Made by a program: the position numbers and the translations under genes. From NCBI GenBank assembly GCA_024291935.2, contig CM044305.1:91938397-92002396 (forward strand): DNA of 64,000 nucleotides, given 5' to 3'. Origin of the DNA: Okapia johnstoni. Lineage: Eukaryota > Chordata > Mammalia > Artiodactyla > Giraffidae. The notes below the pieces were generated by a model that did no database searches, had not been told where the DNA came from, and worked only from the letters and a program-made list of their open reading frames with translations. Shown here one piece after another: positions 55,098-64,000 of the stretch; position 1 is the first letter of the stretch; each line of letters opens with the position of its first letter.

Positions 55098-55272
55098 AGG
55101 TAGGGCAGGAGGAGAAGGGGGTGACAGAAGATGAGATGGGTGGATGGCATCCTCGAGCCAATGGATATGAGTTTGAGCAATCTCTGGGAGTTGGTGATGG
55201 ACAGGGAAGCCTGGCGTGCTGCAGTCCATGGGGTCGCAAAGAGTCAGACACAACTGAGAGACTGAACAATAT
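55098..55272 (+). mobile_element. BovB LINE 3' fragment
   Basis: Reads gaggtagggcaggaggagaa, gatatgagtttgagcaatct, cctggcgtgctgcagtccat, gtcagacacaactgagagac. Confidence 0.88.
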
Positions 55273-55429
55273 CTCCTTTAAAGTCATATGATAGATTTTA
55301 AAACCTAATAAAAATTCAGACTATCTGCTTCATAAGAACACTTGTTTATCCAAGACACATTTTCTGAGCTCATTCTTTTCCCCCACCCCACCGCCAACCA
55401 GCTCCTCTTACTGCCTTTCTTGGCCGCTA

Positions 55430-56140
55430 TCTATCTATAGTTTCAGCTGAAACCCTCAGGCCAGTCTTTAGTTCCTTTTACTTTCTTATCATTTCTCCAA
55501 TCTGCCTCCTTATCTTCATCCCTCCCTGTTTCGGTCAAACCCTTGTCATCTTTTGCCTGGTCCATGACCCTGCTTCTAACCCCTCTTCCCTCCACCCTCA
55601 ATTTGTTCTGCATTCACTACTAGGGTTGCCTTTCTAAAACAGATATGATCTTCTTGTCTAAAATACCCTTGAGGTTTAAGAACTCAGAGAGACCGATTCT
55701 TTACATTTCCTATTGGGCTCAAAGGCTAAAGTCCAAAAACAACAACCTGGTTTCAACCAAATTTCTCCCTCAAGTTTGCTTCCTGTCGTGCCCTATCATA
55801 TGCCAAGTTTCAGCCACCCTGAGCCTCTCTGTTTCCCAAACATGCCTCTCTGCCTGAGCATCTCTTTCCACTCTCAGAAATAGCCTCCTTTCTCTTCTCT
55901 ATCTAATGAATTCCTGCTCTCTTCTGTGAAGCCAGCTCCAACACCCTAGGCAGAATTATTTTCTTTGTCCTTTGAACTCCTACGAATTCTAACTTGTCCT
56001 GGCACTTACCTGTGGCCTAGTTCTCCCAACCTGGACTTTGAATTTCTCAAAGACAGGAAAATGTCTTATTTATCTTTGGATCCTCAGGGCCTAACACAGG
56101 GCTTTCGCATATGGTAGGTTCTCATTAAACATGTTTAAAT
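55430..56140 (+). mobile_element. L2 LINE 3' portion
   Basis: Sense L2 features: tctaaaacagatatgatctt, gtgaagccagctccaacacc, aatgtcttatttatctttgg, atcctcagggcctaacacag, catatggtaggttctcatta. Diverged, which accounts for the small frame at 55645. Confidence 0.65.
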
Positions 56141-56403
56141 GCACAATTCAATGTGATCTTAAGATATAATATGAATGTAAGATATGTTATATTCATTATC
56201 TAGCATCATCTAGCATTTCAAGAGCCAATCAGGCTACAGATAGAATGGATAAATGAATTCTAAACATAATTCTCAAGCCTTATTTTCACACAGCTTTACA
56301 TCTCTCTATTCTTTCATCTCCCTCTTGTATGGTTCTTCATAAGCTTTGAGAAAAGACCAAAAAGGGGAAAATAGTCCTGCAAAAGACAAAGGGCCAAGAC
56401 CAG

Positions 56404-56612
56404 CAGTCTCCAAATTTTTGGCAGGGACAGATTTCGTGGAAGACAATTTTTCCATGGACATGGGTGGGGGTGATGGAGTGGGGTGTGAATGGTTCAGGCT
56501 GTAATGCAAGAGATGGGGAGTAGAAGATGAAGCTTCACTCACACACCTCCTACTGTGCAGCCCACTTCCTAAAAGGCTGCGGACCACTATCGGTTGGGGA
56601 CCCCTGGCCTAG
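56404..56612 (-). mobile_element. hAT (MER1/Charlie-like) MITE
   Basis: Reads ttcgtggaagacaatttttc, gtagaagatgaagcttcact, tgtgcagcccacttcctaaa, ggaccactatcggttgggga, cccctgg. Matches the MER1-type hAT pattern in reverse. Subfamily from memory. Confidence 0.65.
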
Positions 56613-56773
56613 ACAACAAGTATCCGACCAAGCAAGAGTAAAATGTGCTGAATTCTGTGAACATGATTGCCCTTAGTCATTCTTTATTATGAAAGTTCAG
56701 TTTCCCCAGCTAGATTCCAAGATGTTTGGAGTTATTTTGTTTGCTTCTTTAGTATGCTTATTAAATGGCTGTT

Positions 56774-57092
56774 GTTGTTTAGTTGCTAACTCATGTCTGA
56801 CTCGTGGATTTCCCTGGTGGCTCAGCAGGTAAAGAATCGCCTGCAAAGCAGGAGATACAGCAGATGCGGGTTCAGCCCCTGGGTTGGGAAGATCCCCTGG
56901 AGGAGGGCATGGAAACCCATTCCAGTATTCTTGCCTGGAGAATCCCATGGACAGCAGAGCCTGGCAGGCTTCATGAATACTGGAGTGGGTTGCCATTTCC
57001 TTCTCCAGGGGATCTTCCTGACTCAGGGATCAAATCTGCGTCTCCTGCATTGCAGGTGGCTTCTTCACCACTGAGCCACCAGGGAAGCTCAT
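56774..57092. mobile_element. Bov-tA inserted in an opposite Bov-tA
   Basis: A reversed Bov-tA (ttgttgtttagttgctaact ... tactggagtgggttgccatt ... ccaccagggaagctca) is interrupted at ~56806-56975 by a sense copy (tttccctggtggctcagcag ... agcctggcaggcttc). The two arms are complementary over ~110 bp. Confidence 0.85.
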
Positions 57093-57567
57093 GCTTATTA
57101 AATTAGCTACTGATTTAACGACCATTTCAATTTTTTCTAGGTAATGCCTATCACTAAGTTTTGATAACGAGCTAAAACTGGCAAGGAAAAATGAAGTGAT
57201 TTTAAGATCTTCGAGCCTCGAGAAGGGAAAGCTAGAGATAAGATGTTCTATTGATGTTCTTCTGCCCTGTATTTATGTTTTTTGTGTGTGTGTGTATATG
57301 TGTGTATACTGTATTTATGTTAATGGTTATTTTGTTCTGTTATGATATATAGAGATTTTCAATTAGTATAATTTTCAGACAAGATTCAATTGGACTTTTT
57401 ATTTTTAAAAACTTTAAATTTAATTAGTGCTGTTGATAGCATGCATCAGGCACTCAAGAAATACTTTAGGCCATTCAACACTGATTTAATGTTTAGAAAT
57501 AATCAGAAACATTAAAGAAAACTTGACTTTTATCTTTTAAATTTCAATTTGTGCCATCTTCGCCCAG

Positions 57568-57604
57568 TTATGCTTCTGTCAGTCACCTCCATCAAATCAA
57601 ACAG
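57568..57604 (+). CDS. PABIR3: PABIR3 coding exon 3 (shortened; B55-docking motif kept)
   Basis: The acceptor is TCGCCCAG|TTATG and the donor CAG|GTAGGA. It encodes (L)YASVSHLHQIKQ, matching PABIR2's RLHQIK and human FAM122C's RLHQIKQ. The coding-like frame extends upstream (FVPSSPS), but the acceptor expected there reads ttcaa, not ttcag. The AG at 57566-57567 is the nearest usable one. It enters in phase 2, matching both exon 1 and the displaced end of exon 2, so exon 2 could be included or skipped in frame. Confidence 0.7.
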
Positions 57605-58849
57605 GTAGGAAGTTTTGAAAAACTGACAGCTGTTCATTAAAAAAAGTAAACTTTGTTTTTCTTTTAAAAATACCTATGGTCAAATAATTCTAAGTGAGGT
57701 CACAAGTGATTAAATTTTTAATTCCAGGAATGCTTTCTTTAAAAAAAGCAAAACCACCAAAATCCAAAACAACTAAGGAGACATCTACTTATTTGGGTTA
57801 TTAACTATTTTAATAAATTGATAGTTTCCTGAAATAGTGCATACCCTTTTACCTTGAATCTAGCTTCTTCAAGGGATCTCAAAGATGATGAATGCTATAT
57901 ATGGAAATTAATTTTCAAGTTCATAATAGTCATAGTTTATCATGGTTTTCTTAATTCCAGATGAAGAATTTTGACACATTTAATGGTCTTTATGCTATTG
58001 TTTTGTGTTCACTTCTCAGTGATCTGAGTTCAGGGACACATTCTATCTGTCTTATGTTGTATATGTGTGTGTTTAATAGTAACAGCCTAATACAGAACTA
58101 AATCTTTGATTTTTCCAAGGCTTAGCCACAGAATTCAAAAGATTAAATCACCATTCCTCCAGGAGTGGTGGGATTTTTTTTTTTCACCCAACTACAAGCA
58201 AACTTTTGTTCAAGTAGGGGAGCTTAACTGTTATTAAGCACTTATTATTCACTTAGCACTATAATAGGTCTCATCTGTGGGCTTATTTCATCCTACAAGA
58301 AACTTACAAGGTCAGAAACCAAAGATGTTCAGCGTTAACAAATATCAAGCCAAGACCTAGCCCCTAATGACTGAATTCTTTTACAGCTACCCTCCCCATG
58401 TTTCAGTGGCACAAAACCCAGACTGTCCTGTAACCCTAGGTTTTATTTTTCCAGCTCCTGCTTCCTCTCCCTCTCTCTCCCGCACCTCTTCCCTAGGCCC
58501 CACTTATCATCCACTAGCAAGAAAGTATGGTTCAAACGATTCTTTTACTTTTTAATGAATAAGATATTCTTTTGCTGTTTGTCTTTGTGAGTATGTAGCC
58601 ATTTAAAGAAATTCTTAATGAAAGAACCTAAAGCTAGTAGTTAAAGTGACCTCTGGTTTATTTGTGCAAGTTTTTTTCTTCCCCTAAATTAGACCAAATA
58701 TTTAAAAATTGATTATATGTTTCTATCTGATTATGAAGCTTGAAAATCAGGACTAATTTAACTGGTTAGTAATATAAACTGTAAAGCAACTTACTTCTAT
58801 AGTGGCAGAATATATATTATAAACATTTAAAATGAAACACAAGTGGTGA

Positions 58850-58960
58850 TCATTTTTGTAATATATGGAAATATTGAATTGCTGTGTTGTACACCTGGAA
58901 CTAACATAGCATTGTAGGTCAATTATACTTCAGTAAAAAATAAATTAAAACTTTTTAAAT
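58850..58960 (+). mobile_element. L1 3' end
   Basis: Reads ttgctgtgttgtacacctgg, aactaacatagcattgtagg, tcaattatacttcagtaaaa. Confidence 0.7.
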
Positions 58961-59429
58961 TTAAATAAACTTATAAAACAAAAATTAAAAACTTAAAATA
59001 AAATGAAGCACAAGTAGAAAATGAATGAAATGGGTAAATAGAAACAACATTAACTTTCAATCTGGGTGCTGACTGAGTGGAAAATTAAGGCTTATTTTCA
59101 GCAGTTTAATGGTCTGATAAATATCTTAAGTTGCATATTTCTTTACATGAGTCTTTAACCATGACTTCTTTTTAGCTATTAAACTTACTTAACCTTTTAG
59201 ATACAAAACAGAAATGTGTGTTTCTTGCCTCACTACATTTTGAACTTTCACTCTGACATTAACAAATGCAATTATTTCATTTCATTTCATTTTTTAGCAA
59301 AATGCGAGAACTAATAGTAGCTACATTATAGGATTATTGTGAGGATGAAAAGATTTAATATATGTGTGGTGCCTGGCACACTACATTAAAAGTTGTTTCA
59401 TGAAAATTTAAAAACACACAAAAAAGAAC

Positions 59430-59720
59430 CTCCATGTATTCAGTATTCAGCTTTAACTATTGATTACATTCTGTACATCATTTTTCAACTATCCCCTTTT
59501 ATTTTGGGGGTAGGAGGGTGCTTTAAAGTAGATCTCTGATATCGTTTTAATCTTAAATACTTTGTATGAATCTGAGGATGTTTTATTTCACATAAGCACA
59601 ATGCCATCATCACATCTAACAGAATTATTCTTTAATTTTATCGAATAACCAGTCCATGTTAAATTTTCCTGATTCTCAAAAAAATGCCTTTTTCACTGAT
59701 TCAAACATGTTCCAACCATG
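59430..59720 (-). mobile_element. Old L1M-type fragment
   Basis: Antisense pattern: ttcagctttaactattgatt, aatgccatcatcacatctaa, ccagtccatgttaaattttc. Diverged. Confidence 0.5.
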
Positions 59721-60183
59721 ATCTTTTAGGTCACTTTTATTTAAAACAGGTTTCCTCTTCTGATTTTGTTCCATGCCACTTACTTATTGAAGAAACCAGG
59801 CCATTTGTCTTGTGAAAAGCCCCACATTTTGATTCTGCTTCCCTGTGTTTCATATACTCTTTTATTCCTTGTATTTCTTACAAACTGATTTGATTATTCT
59901 TGCATTTATTTTAAAATAAGCACACAGCCCCTAGTTAATATTAAGTTCTGGGTCAACATTTAAGTAACGATATGGTTTAAGTTACCCTTTTCCTACTAGG
60001 CAGTTAATGGACAATTTCTCCTTGACTCTGGTTGTTAGTCGTTTTCTAGGCATTAGAGAGCTTGAGTACATCAAGTGAGAAGTTAATTTTCTTTTTTTCA
60101 GCTCTGAGATATAATTGACATATAACATTGTATAAGCATAAGGTCTATAATGTAATAATTTGATATGTATATATATATATTGC

Positions 60184-60495
60184 AAACCTGTCAGTCCTAA
60201 AGGAAATCAACCCTGAATATTCATTGGAAGGACAATGCTGAAGCTGAAGCTCCAGTACTTTGGTCACCTGATGTGAAGAGCTGACACATTGGAAAAGACC
60301 CTGATGCTGGGAAAGATGGAAGGCAAAAGGAGAAGGGGGTGGCAGAGGGATGAGATGGTTAGTTAGCACCACTGACTCAATGGACATGAATTTGAGCAAA
60401 TTCCATGAGAGAGTGGAGGACAGACAAGCCTGGTATGCTGTAGCCCATGGGGTCACAAAGAGTTGGACGTGACTTAGAGACTGCACAACAACAAA
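60184..60495 (+). mobile_element. BovB LINE 3' fragment
   Basis: Reads aacctgtcagtcctaaagga, gaagctccagtactttggtc, ggcctggtatgctgta-like segment, agttggacgtgacttagaga, ending caacaacaaagc. Inserted in an AT-rich L1M-like stretch. Confidence 0.9.
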
Positions 60496-61229
60496 GCAAT
60501 GACATTAGATTTCTGTGATTTGGTTTTGAGTTTTCCTTGGAACCTGCAAAGTACCTACTGTCTCTAACTTCTCTAAGGAAATAGCTTAACTTGTTTTAAA
60601 GAAACTTAATTTGATCTTAGTTTGCAAATTGTTTTATTCTTTCAACAAGAATTCATTGAGCAATGTGCCATTGGGCAACTAAAATCTCTCAGGCATACTC
60701 TCTTTCAGAGAGCAAAAGTGAGTGACTTACTATTTTCTTTTTAGATACAAAGGGACTGAAAACCAACTTCAGTGCTCAAGTGCAGCAAATCTCCTTAACC
60801 TAGGTTTCTACCATACAGTACTCTTTATACAGTACTCTTTGCTCTTGACAGTTACATAGCTTTTGACCTTTTATCATTATTTTAACAATCTTATTTTATT
60901 ATAAACTATCTCATATCCATTTTAGAAATAGGCAAGATATAAATAATAGAAGTGTCAACCCACTTTTACTAACGATCCTAAAATAGTTGATGTTGGGGAA
61001 TGCTCCAACTTTCAGTGGGAGAAACTATAAGCAAAATTCTGTCCTACTTCTGGGAAAACTTGCTCTTTACTTGTGAATTGAGTGAATTACAAAATACTTT
61101 GAGCGTCTCACTATACAAAAGCATCTAAATAAATGTTAAATGGAAGAACTATACTAACAATTATATGTTGTTGAAAATGTGATTCCATTGTTTTAAAAGA
61201 CTGATTAACTTCTTAAACTTCCTTTCCCA

Positions 61230-61975
61230 ATTTCCCTCATTTTCCATAATGGCATCAAAATAGTCTCCCAGTTTTAAGACTCAGAGCTCTAGGTTCTTCT
61301 TCAGTTCTTCTTTATTTTTCTACTGTATCCTATTAAGCATCTAATCCTATTAATTCTTCCTTGACAATATCTTCTCTGTTCCCATTACTACTTTCTTCTG
61401 TCCCTTGGGTCTAGATTACTGTAATAATAGTCTAATTATATTCTAATAGAATTCCTACCTCTGCTAGTTTAATCTGACTTCCACAACCAACACCAAAGTA
61501 GCTTTTTTTAAAAACAATATTATTTTCACCTTTTTCTCTCCTGTGTAAAAAGTTAGAATGGCTTCCCATTACCTTTTGAGTACTAATAAGAAGAGATAGG
61601 CTGTATTGAGCACTTACTCTGTGCCAGACCTTTTAATAGGAACTGTACAACCATCTCATTATCATTATCATCTTCATAGGATCAAGAAACTGAGGCTCAG
61701 GGTTAGCTGTTTGCCTAAGGTCACACAGGTAGTAAGTTATAGAGCTGGTATTTAACTCAGTTCTGATTGGCTCCAGAATCTGTGGTCATAACAGCTATGC
61801 TATTCTGCCCAAACTCTTTAAATTCAAAATCTTTGATTATTTAAGATTCTATAAATCTGATGCTCTCTTACCACTCCAGGTTTCTTTCTTGTTTATAGTG
61901 CAAATTCTTTTCTAGCCAAGCTAGTCTCACTACTCTCCAACCTGCATATTCTTTCTCTCCTCTAAACTTTTGTTC
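61230..61975 (+). mobile_element. L2 LINE with embedded reversed MIR (61595-61800)
   Basis: L2 left part: agaatggcttcccattacct. The MIR runs gagcacttactctgtgccag, gaaactgaggctcagggtta, aaggtcacacaggtagtaag. The L2 then resumes with actctccaacctgcatattc. Confidence 0.65.
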
Positions 61976-61977
61976 AT

Positions 61978-62650
61978 ATGATTCCTTCTGCTTTTTGGTA
62001 TCATATCCAAAAAATCATTGCCAAATGGCACAAAGATTTTGCCCTATTTTTTCTCTTTTGTTACCTGTGCTTTTGGTGTCATATCCAAAAAATCATTGGC
62101 AAGTCCAATGACACGAAGCTTTTGCCCTATGTTTTCTTCTCAATATTTTATAGTTTTACGTTTAGGTCTTTGGTCCATTTTGAGTTAATTTTTGTATATA
62201 GTGTAAGAAAGAGTTCAACTTCATTCTTTTGTATGTGGATGTTCAGTTTTCCAAGCACTATTTACTGAAAAGATCATTCTTTCCCCCTTTGAATGGTCTT
62301 GGCATCCTTGTTGAAAATCAATTGACCATATATCCAAGGGATTATTTTTAGGCTCTCTCTATTCTATTCCATTGGTCTGTATGCCTCTCCTTATGCCAGA
62401 ACCACACTGTTTTAATTACTGTAGCTTTGTGTAGTGAGTTTTAAAATCAGATAATGTGAGTCCTCCAAAGTTTATTCTTCTTTCTCAAGATCATTTTATA
62501 TTTCTGCAAAATATGCCATTGAGGTTTTGATAGGGATTGCCTTGCATCTGTAGATCACTCTAGGTAGTATTGCCTTTTTAACAATATTGTCTTTCAATCC
62601 ACAAACACAGGATGTCTTTCCATATGTGGGTTATTTTTAAAGTAGCTATT
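61978..62650 (-). mobile_element. L1 LINE fragment (ORF2)
   Basis: Antisense: ttggtccattttgagttaat, gtggatgttcagttttccaa, tgaaaatcaattgaccatat, ccattggtctgtatgcctct, actgtagctttgtgtagtga. The frame at 61978-62268 is an artefact. A short direct repeat tatccaaaaaatcattg occurs twice at its left end. Confidence 0.88.
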
Positions 62651-62711
62651 TGTGTGAAAAACACACAATATAAAAAGGTCAAACAATATGGTAAAGTACA
62701 GAGAAAGAAAT

Positions 62712-63272
62712 TAAAAGACACTTGCTCCTTGGAAGAAAAGCTATGACCAACCTAGACAGCATATTAAAAAGTAGAGACATTACTTTACCAAAAAAGGTCC
62801 ATATAGTCAAAGCTATGGTTTTTCTGGTAGTCATGTATGGATGTGAGAGTTGAACCATAAAAAAGACTGAATGCCAAAGAATTGATGCTTTTGAACTGTG
62901 GTGTTGGAGAAGACTCTTGAGAGTCCCTTGGACTGCAAGGATATCAAACCAGTCAATCCTAAAGGAAACCAGTCCTGAATATTCATTGGAAGGACTGATG
63001 CTGAAGCTGAAGCTGAAGCTCCAGTACTTTGGCCACCTGATGCAAAGAGCTGACTCACTAGAAAAGACCCTGATGCTGGGGAAGATTGAAGGCAGGAGGA
63101 GAAGGGGACAACAGAGGACAAGATAGTTGGATGGCATCACTGATTCAATGGACATGGGTTTGAGCAAGCTCCGGGATATGGTGAAGGACAGGGAAGCCTG
63201 GCGTGCTTCAGTCCATGGGGTTGCAAAGAGTCAGACATGACTGAGTGACAGAACAACAACAACAACAGAGAA
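62712..63272 (+). mobile_element. BovB LINE 3' portion
   Basis: Reads aaaagacacttgctccttgg, gtagtcatgtatggatgtga, gtggtgttggagaagactct, a triplicated gctgaa hexamer at ~63000, ggcgtgcttcagtccatggg, ending (CAA)n. Confidence 0.92.
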
Positions 63273-63852
63273 AGAAAGGACAAATTGCCATGAACCTCAC
63301 TACACATTGATAAGGACTGCTAACTTTTGAGGGAACATCCTTCTGAGCACCTCTCATTTAAAATTTTACATAAAAATCATTTGTGGCTTTTTCCTACTTA
63401 ATATGTAATACATGTTTTTCAATGTCAATGACTAGATTTAAATCGTGCTCATACCATCATTTTCTTAAGCAAACCCGTGCCAAAAGACATTTAGTTTGTT
63501 GGGCTCTGAGTAATACTTATTAATATCATAGTATTAATGGTTGGAAAAATAGTTTGATGTTTGATGTTTTCTCTTTTGAAAGAAGAGAGATACTAGTTTT
63601 TCATTGAATTAATTCCTGCATATCCAATGTACTATATAAAGCATAAGTAATAGATCTCTGGTGCAGTAGGTGGAACAATGAAAAGTAGAGAACCAGACAC
63701 TTATTTAGAGATTTGTTTATACTCTAACTCTACTATACTCTAGCTCTACTATATAGCTCAGTGAATAATAATAAATGTACAACCAAATGAAATAAAACTT
63801 TGTAAAATCATAGGAACTGGGTATTCAGTTTATTCTCGTTTTCACCTTTCAG

Positions 63853-63897
63853 GAAGAAAGCATGAGTTTAATGAATAGAGAAGCAATGCATGAATGA
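63853..63897 (+). CDS. PABIR3: PABIR3 exon 4, donor mutated to AT, in-frame stop
   Basis: The acceptor TTTTCACCTTTCAG|GAAGAA is strong. It encodes EESMSLMNREAMHE, colinear with PABIR2 exon 4 (EEGMDIMNRETAHE) and human FAM122C. In both paralogues 44 coding nt precede a GT donor. Here position 45 onward is ATGAGT, i.e. a GTGAGT donor with G-to-A at +1. Read through, the frame ends at TGA 63895-63897. Exon 5 starts only 88 nt later and still has a good acceptor. The predicted product is 91 residues with exon 2, or 65 without. Confidence 0.75.
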   Translation, partial: EESMSLMNREAMHE

Positions 63898-63985
63898 TGA
63901 GTAGTGTACATTGAATTACTGTTGTGCTCATATTTATCTTTTTTTAGATAGGCAAACTTCAGTTCTAATGTCTTTTTTTTTGCAG

Positions 63986-64000
63986 GGAGGTACAAAGTGC
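63986..64000 (+). CDS. PABIR3: PABIR3 exon 5, first 15 nt (window edge)
   Basis: The acceptor TTTTTTTTTGCAG|GGAGG is followed by GGAGGTACAAAGTGC. With TG from exon 4 it reads W-E-V-Q-S-A, colinear with PABIR2 exon 5 (R-E-V-Q-T-A) and human FAM122C (W-K-L-Q-S-E). The preserved frame and acceptor suggest recent loss, or rescue, of the exon 4 donor. Confidence 0.7.

Larger units (their letters stand above)
43335..57567 (+). other. PABIR3: PABIR3 intron 2
   Basis: 14 kb with L1, BovB, SINE, MIR, L2 and DNA transposon copies listed separately, the ANXA2 retropseudogene (53840-54613) and the 177-bp tandem duplication (46841-47194). Stretches 47200-48400, 49620-50890, 52190-52710 and 54620-55090 show nothing I recognise. 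Confidence 0.7.
57605..63852 (+). other. PABIR3: PABIR3 intron 3
   Basis: 6.2 kb: L1 3' ends (58850-58960, 59430-59720), BovB pieces (60184-60495, 62712-63272), an L2 with a MIR inside (61230-61975) and an L1 (61978-62650). Nothing else recognised. Confidence 0.7.

Overview
The window is mammalian nuclear DNA from a ruminant, most likely a bovid. The evidence is BovB (RTE) LINE fragments in both orientations, many Bov-tA/BovA2 tRNA-derived SINEs, cetartiodactyl CHR-type SINEs, L1 3' ends of the ruminant type, and a cattle-type mariner MITE. Genes are split by GT-AG introns. No bacterial-style operons, CRISPR arrays or tRNA/rRNA genes were seen.

Two paralogous protein genes lie head to head. 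PABIR2 (FAM122B) is on the minus strand, with ten coding exons between 27642 and 9927. Their lengths and phases join into one 275-codon frame, and a ~2.5 kb 3' UTR probably runs to about 7365. PABIR3 (FAM122C) is on the plus strand: exon 1 at 36306-36421, exon 2 at 43257, exon 3 at 57568, exon 4 at 63853, and exon 5 starting 15 bases before the window ends. Both belong to the FAM122/PABIR family, whose founder FAM122A inhibits PP2A-B55. In human the pair is at Xq26.3, so the window is probably X-linked (inference from family synteny).

Layout: 1-7300 is intergenic sequence with old L1 and SINE fragments. 7365-28150 is PABIR2 and its GC-box/polypurine promoter. 28200-36000 is the space between the two promoters, filled with nested transposons: an L1 3' end split by a CHR SINE; a BovB split by a Bov-tA and by a 1.2 kb solo LTR; a second BovB; and a U6 snRNA-L1 chimera. 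36020-64000 is PABIR3, with introns full of BovB, SINE, L1 and L2 copies, a broken ANXA2 retropseudogene and an exact 177-bp tandem duplication.

The most notable signals concern splicing. In PABIR3 the exon 2 donor and exon 3 acceptor expected from the paralogue are both mutated, yet nearby substitutes would restore the frame. Its exon 4 donor reads AT instead of GT, putting a stop codon at the exon end. In PABIR2, the in-frame 57-nt cassette exon that carries the predicted B55-docking motif has a ruminant L1 fragment inserted just upstream of its acceptor.
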